Assembly: GCF_024199945.1 (NCBI RefSeq)
Contig: NZ_JANADP010000001.1
Span: forward strand, 3,968,001-4,032,000
Direction: 5' to 3'
DNA length: 64,000 bases
Origin: Bradyrhizobium sp. CCGUVB4N
GTDB lineage: Bacteria; Pseudomonadota; Alphaproteobacteria; Rhizobiales; Xanthobacteraceae
Both the position numbers and the translations under genes were made by a program. The notes under the pieces were generated by a model. It saw only the letters and a list, made by a program, of their open reading frames with translations. It had not been told where the DNA came from and searched no databases. This document shows positions 27,037 through 35,123 of this stretch, piece by piece (within the stretch, counting starts at the first letter, position 1; every line of letters starts with the position of its first letter).

Positions 27037-27210
27037 ATGACCGCTAAACGGCCGGCTCGGATAGTCGCGACGATGATCATTCTAGCAGGGCTCGGCGCTT
27101 GCCTTGCCGGTTGCGTGAGCGATCTCGGCGCGACCGCGGCAGGTTCATCCGATACTCACCAGATGCGCTATTACGGAGGGCCAAAATATCCGATGTGGCC
27201 GAGTCAGTGA
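27037..27210 (+). CDS. Small lipoprotein (57 aa)
   Basis: An ATG at 27037, preceded by a strong GGGGGAGGAG site (27023-27032), opens a 57-residue frame. The N-terminus MTAKRPARIVATMIILAGLG continues to a lipobox LAGC (Cys26). The mature peptide of about 32 residues ends RYYGGPKYPMWPSQ. It begins 22 bp after the Omp31-like stop, so it is probably co-transcribed with it. Such small lipoproteins often anchor or assist outer-membrane proteins; that role is inference. Confidence 0.8.
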   Translation: MTAKRPARIVATMIILAGLGACLAGCVSDLGATAAGSSDTHQMRYYGGPKYPMWPSQ

Positions 27211-27220
27211 ACGGACTCGT

Positions 27221-27242
27221 CCGGCCCCGGTCGTGGGGCCGG
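27221..27242. terminator. Hairpin between convergent genes
   Basis: A perfect 8-bp stem CCGGCCCC/GGGGCCGG with a 6-base loop lies between the lipoprotein stop (27210) and the serine hydrolase stop (27252). No T-run follows on either strand, so termination efficiency is uncertain. Confidence 0.5.
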
Positions 27243-27251
27243 GCGTGGGAA

Positions 27252-28286
27252 TTACCGCACCAGGTCCAGCGCCAGTGCGGGATGATCTCCCGGCATGACC
27301 GAGCCCAAGATGGTCTTGGCCAGCGGCATTCCGGCATCGGAGGATGTCAGCACGACGATCGCATCGCGTGACTGAAGGTTGGCCATGGCGAGCGCGCGAA
27401 ATCCGGGATTGCTGCCCCAGTGCCAAATCGCGACCGGATGGTTCTTTTCCTCGAGTCCCCAACCAAGCCCCCAGGAAAGATGTGGTGCGGAAAGTTTCCG
27501 CGGATCGCGCGTGATCGACGAGAGCAATTGTTCGTCGTTGAGGACCGCGGCCATGAAGCGGGCATAGTCGTTCGCCGTGGTGTAGAGGGAGCTGGCGGCG
27601 ATCTCGTAGGGAAAGCGGAGCTGGCGCGGCGAGCCCGCAACGAGCTGTGTTTGGATCGCCGGCGTCAGTTTGAATGCGGTATTGGTCAGTCCAATCGGTG
27701 CAAACAGCTCCTGCTCCGCCAATTGCTGCAGCGGCCGGCCGGTCAGGGTTTCCAGCATGCGTTGCAGCAGCACGTAGCCTTCGCCGGAATATTGCCAGCA
27801 CGTGCCTGGAGCAGAAGTCTGGGTCAATGGCCCATCGGAAGCCCAATTGGGAAACCCGGCGCCATGGGACAGCAGCAAGCGCGGCGTCACGGTGCGCAAG
27901 ACGTCGACCGCTACCGTGTCGACGATCGGAGCGGCCTTCAAAGCGAAGAGGTTTTGGCGGTGTTGATATCCGTCAGGAAATATCTCGCTGAGCGGATGGT
28001 CCAGCGAGAGTTCTCCTCGCCGCGCCAACCGGAGCACGACGTAGGCGACAACCGGCTTCGACAGCGACGCCGCTTGAAAGACAGCATCGGATCCGGGATT
28101 CGCTCCACAGCCGGAGGCCGACAGCGCGCGCGCCTCGTGCCCATTTCTCAACATGGTGGCCGACACGGCGCAGACGTGTCCCTCGGACGCCAGCCTCGCC
28201 ACCTGATCATCAAGATCGTCCGCATGGCCACGACCGGCCAGCGCCAAGGTTGCGCAAGAAGCCAACAGAAACCCGCGTCGATCCAT
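27252..28286 (-). CDS. Exported serine beta-lactamase-like hydrolase
   Basis: A 344-residue class C beta-lactamase/esterase-type protein (PF00144). The N-terminus MDRRGFLLASCATLALAGRG is a signal. The catalytic SxxK is in AASLSKPVVAYV (about residues 73-84), the Tyr motif is WQYSGEGYVLLQ, and HWGSNPGFRA replaces the KTG triad region. Members include D-aminopeptidases, esterases and lactonases; no antibiotic-resistance role is implied. It is divergent from the two-component genes at 28571. Confidence 0.85.
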   Translation of the reverse strand: MDRRGFLLASCATLALAGRGHADDLDDQVARLASEGHVCAVSATMLRNGHEARALSASGCGANPGSDAVFQAASLSKPVVAYVVLRLARRGELSLDHPLSEIFPDGYQHRQNLFALKAAPIVDTVAVDVLRTVTPRLLLSHGAGFPNWASDGPLTQTSAPGTCWQYSGEGYVLLQRMLETLTGRPLQQLAEQELFAPIGLTNTAFKLTPAIQTQLVAGSPRQLRFPYEIAASSLYTTANDYARFMAAVLNDEQLLSSITRDPRKLSAPHLSWGLGWGLEEKNHPVAIWHWGSNPGFRALAMANLQSRDAIVVLTSSDAGMPLAKTILGSVMPGDHPALALDLVR

Positions 28287-28570
28287 GGGACCCTTCCGTT
28301 TCCGGCAGATGACTTCGTCGCGTGCCGGGTCGTTCCTGCACCGTATCGCATTCGAATTGCGCCATCCTGGTGACCGATCCTGCTGCGATCGTCGTTCGGT
28401 GGATGTTCGCGTTTACCAAGCTTACGTGGATCTGACAGCGAAGGCCTGATGCCCCCAAGCCGGCGCGCATTCGCTTTTTGCTGGCGAACCCGGCCGAATG
28501 GTGGAAAAAGCAGCGATATGATCTCAATTGCGGTGGCGGCGGCCACCGGCTGGATATCGAGCGTCAAGCA

Positions 28571-29245
28571 ATGCGCCTTCTGATCGTCGAGGACAATGCC
28601 GAGCTGTCGCGGCTCGTGGCCAGCGGGCTGGCGGCGGCCGGCTACGAGAGCGACATCGTGGGCAGCACCGAGGAGGCGCGCGAGGCGGTGCACAATGTCA
28701 ACTATGCCGCAATGATCCTCGATCTCGGCCTGCCGGACGGCGATGGCCTGTCGGTGTTGCGCGAGCTGCGGCGGCAGATGGAACCGCTGCCGGTGCTGGT
28801 GTTGACCGCGCGCGGCGGCGTGCAGGACCGCGTCAACGGCCTGCGCAGCGGCGCCGACGATTACCTGGCGAAGCCGTTCGCGATGGAGGAGCTGGTGGCG
28901 CGGCTGGAGGCGATCCTGCGCCGTCCGGGCCAGCTGCTCGGCCGCTCGCTGCGGCTCGCCAATCTCGTCTACGACACCGAAAGCCGCCAGATCTTCATCG
29001 ACGACAAGCCGCGGATCATCTCGTCGCGCGAGACCTCGGTGCTGGAGATCCTGCTGCGCCGGCAGGGGCGGGTGGTGCCGAAGAAGAACGTCGAAGATCA
29101 CATCTTCGGCCTCGAGGGCGAGGTCGCCTCCAACGCGGTCGAGGTGTACGTCTCCCGGCTGCGCAAGCAGCTCACCGAACATGGCGCCAAGGTCGTGATC
29201 CACACCATCCGCGGCGTCGGCTACATGATGGCCGAGGAGAAATAG
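28571..29245 (+). CDS. OmpR-family response regulator
   Basis: A 224-residue regulator from the ATG at 28571. The receiver has Glu7-Asp8, phospho-acceptor Asp51 (MILDLGLPDGDG) and the Lys in YLAKPFAMEEL. The effector is a winged helix with SSRETSVLEILLRRQGRVV, AVEVYVSRLRKQL and TIRGVGYMM. It belongs with the QseB/TctD/PmrA group. The kinase begins 2 bp after its stop. The target genes are unknown. Confidence 0.9.
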   Translation: MRLLIVEDNAELSRLVASGLAAAGYESDIVGSTEEAREAVHNVNYAAMILDLGLPDGDGLSVLRELRRQMEPLPVLVLTARGGVQDRVNGLRSGADDYLAKPFAMEELVARLEAILRRPGQLLGRSLRLANLVYDTESRQIFIDDKPRIISSRETSVLEILLRRQGRVVPKKNVEDHIFGLEGEVASNAVEVYVSRLRKQLTEHGAKVVIHTIRGVGYMMAEEK

Positions 29246-29246
29246 C

Positions 29247-30596
29247 GTGGGCGCCGCCGGGTCATTCGCCAGGCCGTCGTTCAAATCGCTGATCTCGCGC
29301 ATCGTGTTCTTGCACATCATCGCGATCGCGGTGGTCGCGATCTTCCTGCCGCTGGTGTTGTTCTGGCTGTTGAACTCGGAGATCGACCAGCTGCATCGCG
29401 CCGCGATGCGGGCCCAGGCCGTGACCCTGGCCGAGCGCATCGCGGTCCAGCCCGACGGCAAGGTGACGTTCAATCTGCCCGACAGCCTGCGCGGTCTCTA
29501 TTCGGAAGCCTATGGCCGCTACCAGTACGACATCCGCGATGCCGACGGACGCCTGCTGTTCTCGTCGCACAAGAAGACCGGTAGCGTTGAATCGGAGTCG
29601 ATCTCGGGCGCCGACGTGACCCAGACGATCGGCGACACCACCGTCCGCATTCAGGTGGCGGAAGACCTGTCGCATCGCGACGTCATCACCGACGACATCG
29701 TGTCCAACTTCTTCCGCCGGGTCGGGTGGATCACCATTCCCATCCTCCTGATCCTGCTCGCCATCGACATCTTCATCTTTCGCCGCGCGATCGCGCCGCT
29801 CTGGATGGCCTCGGAGGAGGCCAGCAATATCGGCCCGTCGCGCACCGACATCCGGTTGCCGACGGAGCAGATTCCGCGCGAGATCATGCCGCTCGTCACC
29901 GCCGTCAACCAGGCGCTGGATCGTCTCGAGGACGGTTTTCGCGTGCAGCGCCAGTTCACGGCCGATGCCGCCCATCAACTGCGCACGCCGCTCGCGATCC
30001 TGCGCACGCGGATCGAGACGCTCGGCGACGGCGCGGCGAAGCAGGCGCTGCATGACGATATCGCGGGCATGAGCCGGATCGTCGCCCAGCTCCTGGAGAT
30101 CGCCGAGCTCGACACGCTGGTGCTCGATCCCGGCGAGACGGCCGATTTGCGCGCCGTGTGCGCCGAGGTGGTCGGCGCGATCGCACCGTTCGCGATCGCC
30201 CAGCAGAAGGACATCGCGCTCCGGGGCGCCGACGCGCCGGTGATGATCCACGGCAATTTCGAGATGCTCCAGCGCGCAGTCTTCAACCTCGCCGAAAACG
30301 CCATCAAGTTCACCGCGAAGGAGACGTCGGTGGACGTCGAAGTCGGCGACGATGGCTCTGTGCGCGTGCGCGATTGCGGTCCGGGCGTCACGGAAGCCGA
30401 ACGTGAGCTGATCTTCCAGCGCTTCTGGCGCAGGGATCGCCAGCGCAGCGACGGCGCGGGCCTCGGCCTTTCGATCGTGCGCGGCGTCGCCGACGATCAC
30501 GACGCGACAGTCGCAGTGGACAATCTCCCCGGCGGCGGCGCCGAGTTCACGCTGCGGTTCAGGCTGGCGGACAAGGCCGTCTCAGCGCCCGCCTAG
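29247..30596 (+). CDS. Sensor histidine kinase paired with OmpR-type regulator
   Basis: A 449-residue kinase starting at a GTG 2 bp after the regulator stop. A transmembrane helix lies near residues 18-43, a periplasmic sensor to about 155, a second helix at about 160-180, then HisKA with FTADAAHQLRTPLAILRTRI, N-box NLAENAIKFT, G1 RDCGPGVTEAE and G2 GAGLGLSIVRG. The arrangement fits TctE/QseC-type sensors. The ligand is unknown; TctE relatives sense carboxylates, which is only suggestive here. Confidence 0.9.
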   Translation: MGAAGSFARPSFKSLISRIVFLHIIAIAVVAIFLPLVLFWLLNSEIDQLHRAAMRAQAVTLAERIAVQPDGKVTFNLPDSLRGLYSEAYGRYQYDIRDADGRLLFSSHKKTGSVESESISGADVTQTIGDTTVRIQVAEDLSHRDVITDDIVSNFFRRVGWITIPILLILLAIDIFIFRRAIAPLWMASEEASNIGPSRTDIRLPTEQIPREIMPLVTAVNQALDRLEDGFRVQRQFTADAAHQLRTPLAILRTRIETLGDGAAKQALHDDIAGMSRIVAQLLEIAELDTLVLDPGETADLRAVCAEVVGAIAPFAIAQQKDIALRGADAPVMIHGNFEMLQRAVFNLAENAIKFTAKETSVDVEVGDDGSVRVRDCGPGVTEAERELIFQRFWRRDRQRSDGAGLGLSIVRGVADDHDATVAVDNLPGGGAEFTLRFRLADKAVSAPA

Positions 30597-30821
30597 AGCG
30601 GAACGCATTATCCGACACATACGCGTGCAACCGCGCCAGCCCTTCCGGCAAACGGAAGCAGGGGACATGGAGCTCGCCGCTCCGTGGGATCGCCCTCGCA
30701 TTTTGCGAGAAGCGCGACGAGATCCTGTGCTCGCCTCTTCCAGACGTCATGAAGTCGTGCCATTCTAGATTGTGGGTTAGCTTGGCGCAACTAGAACAAA
30801 AACAATTGGGGTAGGCAGATC

Positions 30822-32573
30822 ATGCATCGTCAATCTCTCATCGGCGCGGTCGCAGGTGTTCTTGTCACGGCTGCTGGGAGCCCCGCGATGGCGACGCAGT
30901 GCACAGGCTTGCAATCGCTCGCGCTTGAGCAGACCACCATCACGTCGGCGACCGATGTCATTTCCGGCACTTTCGCCATTCCGGGCACCAACCCGGTGCA
31001 GTACCTCACGGGATTGCCGACGTTTTGTCGCGTCACGGCGACGATCGCGCCCACGACCGACTCGTCGATCAAGATCGAGGTCTGGTTGCCGGAGAGCACA
31101 TGGGGTGGGCGATTTCTCGGACTTGGAAGTGGCGGGTTCGGCGGCTTCTTCGACTACGGCGCTCTCGCCTTGCGTCTCAAGGCCGGATACGCGGTCGCCA
31201 ACACCGGTCTCGGCACCGGGGTCTCGGGGTGCACCAACAATTTCTGCGGATCCAACGGCAATCAGGGCAACGCGCTTGCGATCGCGTTGGGGGAGCCGGC
31301 CAACCCGACCACTGGTCTTTATGGGCACCCGGAACGGATCACGGATTTCGGTCATCGCGCGATCCACTTGATGACGGTGCAGGGCAAGGCGATCACCGCA
31401 GCGTTCTATCAACGAAACGCCGACAAGAGCTATTTCTTCGGTTGCTCGACCGGCGGCCAGAACGCGTTGATGGAAGCGCAGCGCTATCCAGATGACTACG
31501 ACGGCATCGTGGCCGGCGCGGCGCCCTTCAACCGCTCACGATCGTATGGATCAACGCCCTACGGGTGGCAGGTCGCGCATGCGAATCCCGGAAGACTCAT
31601 GCAGACCGGCCAGATGTCATTGATCAACAAGGCGGTCCTGGCGCAGTGCGCCGGCCGGGATGGTGGAGTCAAGACCGACCAATTTTTGTCGGATCCGCGC
31701 GACTGCCACTTCGATCCAAAAGTCCTGCAATGTACGGGCGGCAACCTCCCGCCTGCGTGCCTGACCGCCGAGCAGGTCACGAGGATGCAGAGTTACTACG
31801 CCGGCGTCATCGACCCCGTAAATGGCGACGTGGTCTTTCCTGCGTATTCGCGCGGCACCGAGATTGAAGACATCAACGCTCTCGGCATCATGGCAAAGCA
31901 GCAGCTTCCGGAGCCGCTCGCTGACGGCCCCTTGTATTGGGTGTTCGGTCCAAGCTTCGGCCAGCCGGGCAGCGCCATCAATTACACGAATTTCGACATC
32001 CACCGCGATCTCAAAGCCGTCGACGACCAGCTCGCCGAGCCGATGAACGCCAACAGTACCGATCTCAGCGCGTTCCGCGCCCATGGCGGCAAGCTGATCA
32101 TGTACCATGGTTGGGCGGACCAGGGTGTCGCCTCGCAAGTCAGCATCAACTATTTCAATGCGCTTGTGGAGCACGACAGGCACGATTTCGAACATTCGCG
32201 GCATGGCGCAGAGGAGGTACGGTTCGATGAGAGGGACCGCAGGCGATCCGCGCTCGAGAGGACCCAGAGCTATGCCCGGCTCTACATGGTCCCCGGCATG
32301 CATCATTGCACTGGCGGACCCGGTCCCAACTCCTTCGTTCTGCTTCCATCGCTCGTGAATTGGGTCGAGAACGGCACGGCGCCGGATGCGGTCACCGCGA
32401 CCAAATATGTCGACGACACTCCGCCCAACGTGCAGATGACGCGACCGCTTTGCGTGTTCCCGAAGATCGCGAGGTACAATGGAAGCGGCAGTACCAACGA
32501 TGCGGCGAGCTTCACGTGCGTCCGCGGCGAGCATGAGTTCAACCAGAAGCCGGCACCGCAGTACGGGCCGTGA
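30822..32573 (+). CDS. Tannase/feruloyl esterase family protein
   Basis: A 583-residue secreted hydrolase with signal MHRQSLIGAVAGVLVTAAGS cut near AMA. The nucleophile is Ser209 in FFGCSTGGQNALMEAQRYP, the Asp lies in LIMYHGWADQGVAS and the His in VPGMHHCTGG. The Cys before the Ser and the Cys after the His match the CS-D-HC arrangement, in which a disulfide ties the catalytic residues together in tannases and feruloyl esterases. It probably cleaves phenolic esters of plant origin in the periplasm or outside. Monocistronic by spacing. Confidence 0.88.
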   Translation: MHRQSLIGAVAGVLVTAAGSPAMATQCTGLQSLALEQTTITSATDVISGTFAIPGTNPVQYLTGLPTFCRVTATIAPTTDSSIKIEVWLPESTWGGRFLGLGSGGFGGFFDYGALALRLKAGYAVANTGLGTGVSGCTNNFCGSNGNQGNALAIALGEPANPTTGLYGHPERITDFGHRAIHLMTVQGKAITAAFYQRNADKSYFFGCSTGGQNALMEAQRYPDDYDGIVAGAAPFNRSRSYGSTPYGWQVAHANPGRLMQTGQMSLINKAVLAQCAGRDGGVKTDQFLSDPRDCHFDPKVLQCTGGNLPPACLTAEQVTRMQSYYAGVIDPVNGDVVFPAYSRGTEIEDINALGIMAKQQLPEPLADGPLYWVFGPSFGQPGSAINYTNFDIHRDLKAVDDQLAEPMNANSTDLSAFRAHGGKLIMYHGWADQGVASQVSINYFNALVEHDRHDFEHSRHGAEEVRFDERDRRRSALERTQSYARLYMVPGMHHCTGGPGPNSFVLLPSLVNWVENGTAPDAVTATKYVDDTPPNVQMTRPLCVFPKIARYNGSGSTNDAASFTCVRGEHEFNQKPAPQYGP

Positions 32574-32645
32574 CCACGACAGCGCCGAGAGGGGGCGATG
32601 AAAGGACTCTCTTCGCTACCGTCGCGCTGAGTTGCCAATCGAGCT

Positions 32646-33680
32646 TTATCGCGACGCGCTCGTCGCTGCCGGCTCCAATACCGGATCGGTCGAGGACTCG
32701 CGCACGACGAGCTCGCACTGAAAAAGACTGGGCTTGCCGGCCTGCGGCATCTCGCCGAGGCCAAGCAGCGAGGAGACTGCCGCGTTCGCAATCTGCGCCA
32801 TCGGCTGGACGATCGTCGTGAGGCGTGGCGTGATGAGGTTTGACAGCGGAATGCCGTCAAAGCCCACGACGGACAGGCCCGCCGGAATGGGAATGCCGAG
32901 ATCGTTGGCTGCGCGCAGGCAACCAATGGCCTGCTGGTCGGAGCTGGCAAAGATTGCGGTCGGACGCTCGGCTCTTGGCCTCGCGAGCAGGAAGGTGCCG
33001 GCGGTACGGCCGCTCTCATAGTCGAAGGCCGCGTTGACGAAGAGCGGTTCGATCTTCGCGCCCTTGGGCGCACGAAGCGTGCGCATGACGTCGAGATATC
33101 CCTGCAGACGATCGTCGGCGGGGCGCGAGCCGGACGGGCCGGCGATGCAGGCAATGCGGCGATGCCCGAGCTTGGCGAGGTAGTCCACTGCGACGCGCGC
33201 GCCGCCGCGGTGATCCGCTGCGACACCGGGATGATCGGGGAGGAGGCGGTCCACCGTGATCAGCGGCAGTCCCTTGGGCGCCTTGATGGCGTGAGGGCTG
33301 TTGCAGGGAACAATGATGATGCCGTCGACCTTGCGCCCGGCGAGCTGCGCCAGCCGATCCGCCTCCTTTGCGGCATCGTCGAACGAGCTCATGAAGATGA
33401 CGTTGTGACCGCGATCGGCCGCGGCGCGTTCGGCGCATTGCACGAGCTCGGCGAAGAACGGATTGGTCAGGTCCGGAATGACGATGCCGATCAGCCGGCT
33501 GACCTTGCTGCGCATGCTGCGGGCGAAGGGGTCGGGCCGGTAGCCGAGCTCGTGGATCACGGCCTTGACGCGCGCGCGCACCTCCGGAGTCACCGATGGA
33601 TGCTCGTTGAGCACGCGCGAGACCGTGCCCACGGCGACCCCGGCGCGCTCGGCAACGTCCTTGATTCCACGCTTTGCCAT
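32646..33680 (-). CDS. LacI-family transcriptional regulator
   Basis: A 344-residue repressor. The N-terminal helix-turn-helix and hinge are IKDVAERAGVAVGTVSRVLN and PSVTPEVRARVKAVIHELGY. The ligand domain begins SRLIGIVIPDLTNPFFAELV and is of the periplasmic-binding type. It is divergent from a ribose-type ABC importer, with two near-identical 16-bp operators in between, so it very likely represses that operon and responds to the transported sugar or polyol. Confidence 0.93.
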   Translation of the reverse strand: MAKRGIKDVAERAGVAVGTVSRVLNEHPSVTPEVRARVKAVIHELGYRPDPFARSMRSKVSRLIGIVIPDLTNPFFAELVQCAERAAADRGHNVIFMSSFDDAAKEADRLAQLAGRKVDGIIIVPCNSPHAIKAPKGLPLITVDRLLPDHPGVAADHRGGARVAVDYLAKLGHRRIACIAGPSGSRPADDRLQGYLDVMRTLRAPKGAKIEPLFVNAAFDYESGRTAGTFLLARPRAERPTAIFASSDQQAIGCLRAANDLGIPIPAGLSVVGFDGIPLSNLITPRLTTIVQPMAQIANAAVSSLLGLGEMPQAGKPSLFQCELVVRESSTDPVLEPAATSASR

Positions 33681-33795
33681 CAGGCCTCAGTGATTAGCGT
33701 GCCGGGCGGACGATCAGCAACCGGCGCTTTTCCAACGCGCTGCTCCGGAAGCGTTCCAAGCGTCCGACCAGCGGTTGGTCAGTCTTCCTGTCCAT

Positions 33796-33811
33796 TTGGA
33801 AACGGTTCATC
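33796..33811. promoter_or_regulatory. LacI-type operator O1
   Basis: TTGGAAACGGTTCATC, with the imperfect dyad GAAAC-GGTTC at 33799-33808. It matches O2 at 33971-33986 in 15 of 16 bases and lies 116 bp upstream of the repressor start, suggesting autoregulation or looping. Confidence 0.7.
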
Positions 33812-33970
33812 ACTATATCGATGAACTGCTTGGGGGCAAAGGGGTGAGAAGGCGCGGTGGACTCGATCCGGTTGCTCGAATACCGCGTCAAATGCAGTGC
33901 GAAATGGTCGGTTCGCGCGTGCACAAACGCTGGTGGCTTGAAACCCGCTTCCAGTTCTGATACCCAAAAT

Positions 33971-33986
33971 TTGGAAACGTTTCATC
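33971..33986. promoter_or_regulatory. LacI-type operator O2
   Basis: TTGGAAACGTTTCATC, containing the perfect dyad GAAACGTTTC with the central CG typical of LacI/GalR sites. It lies 50 bp upstream of the binding-protein start, where it would overlap the promoter. Centres of O1 and O2 are 175 bp apart. Confidence 0.8.
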
Positions 33987-34035
33987 GCGCCGCCACAATG
34001 GCCGGCACAAGAAAACGTTCAACAGGGAGGTGGAA

Positions 34036-35004
34036 ATGGCGAACTCGACGCGCAAATCCGGAATCAGCCGCCGTCAGATCGTTCTGGCCGGCGCTGCAGG
34101 TACGATCACCATCATGTCCGGCGTTCGCCCGACATTTGCCGACGGCAAGCCGAAGGTCGGCCTGGTCATGAAGTCGCTCTCCAACGAATTCTTCAAGCAG
34201 ATGCAGGCCGGCGCGGACAAGTTCGCCGCCGAGAACAAGGACAAGTTCGACTTCAAGGCCGTCGGCATGAAGGACGAGCGCGACTTCGCCGCCCAGGTCG
34301 ACGCGGTCGAGAACTTCGTCACCCAGAAGTACGACATCATCGTCGTTGCTCCTGCCGACTCCAAAGCGATGGCGACGCCGCTCGCCAAGGCCATCAAGGC
34401 CGGCATCACCGTCGTCAATATCGACGTGCCGCTCGATGCAGGCGCCAAGAAGGCCGCGGGCATCGATCTCGCCTTCTTCGGTCCCGACAACCAGGCCGGC
34501 GCCAAGCTGGCCGGCGATGCGCTTGCCAAGGCGCTCGGCGCGGGCGGCAAGGTCGTCATCCTCGAGGGCAATCCCGAGGCCGATAACGGCAAGCAGCGCA
34601 AGCAGGGCTTCATGGAGTCGATCGCCGAAGGCAAGCTCCAGCTCCTCGACAGCAAGACGGCGCATTGGGAGACCGAGGAAGCCAACACGCTGATGACGAA
34701 CTTCCTGACCAAATATCAGGACATCCAGGGCGTGATGGCCGCCAATGACTCGATGGCGCTCGGCGTCGTCAAGGCGCTCGATGCGACCGGCAAGAGCGGC
34801 AAGATCAAGGTCGTCGGCTTCGACAACATTCCGCCGGTGCAGCCCCTGATCAAGAGCGGCAAGATGCTTGCGACGGTCGAGCAGTTCGGTGCCCAGATGG
34901 CCGTCAACGGCATCAAATACGGTCTGCGCCAGCTCGCCGGCGAGAAGTTCTCGGGCTGGATCAAGACCGACGTCAAGCTGGTCGAGGCCAAGGACCTCGC
35001 ATAG
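34036..35004 (+). CDS. Sugar ABC transporter substrate-binding protein (ribose type)
   Basis: A 322-residue periplasmic protein. The ATG at 34036 follows AGGGAGG with 5-bp spacing. The signal contains SRRQIVLAGAAGTITIM, then the mature part KPKVGLVMKSLSNEFFKQMQ and the family pattern DIIVVAPADSKAMATPLAKA, VNIDVPLDAG and VMAANDSMALGVVKAL. It is a Peripla_BP_4 (RbsB-like) protein. The exact sugar or polyol cannot be read from the sequence. First gene of a three-gene importer operon. Confidence 0.92.
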   Translation: MANSTRKSGISRRQIVLAGAAGTITIMSGVRPTFADGKPKVGLVMKSLSNEFFKQMQAGADKFAAENKDKFDFKAVGMKDERDFAAQVDAVENFVTQKYDIIVVAPADSKAMATPLAKAIKAGITVVNIDVPLDAGAKKAAGIDLAFFGPDNQAGAKLAGDALAKALGAGGKVVILEGNPEADNGKQRKQGFMESIAEGKLQLLDSKTAHWETEEANTLMTNFLTKYQDIQGVMAANDSMALGVVKALDATGKSGKIKVVGFDNIPPVQPLIKSGKMLATVEQFGAQMAVNGIKYGLRQLAGEKFSGWIKTDVKLVEAKDLA

Positions 35005-35036
35005 TTCGGTCGTTCGCTTCTGTGATCTGATCCATC

Positions 35037-35069
35037 GGGACGCCTGCATCTTGCCGGCGTCCCGATTTT
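35037..35069 (+). terminator. Intra-operon hairpin after binding-protein gene
   Basis: GGGACGCC (35037-35044) pairs with GGCGTCCC (35056-35063), followed by GATTTTGG. Between a binding-protein gene and its ATPase gene such a partial terminator usually keeps the binding protein more abundant. Confidence 0.7.
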
Positions 35070-35123
35070 GGCGAAGATCATCTTCGCAAGCTTATCTTTG
35101 ACCGCGACGGAGAGCGCGCCCTC

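Noticed and set aside
27252..28286. Antibiotic-resistance beta-lactamase
   Set aside because: SxxK and YSG motifs fit the broad class C/esterase superfamily, but the KTG-like motif is HWG and context gives no link to resistance.
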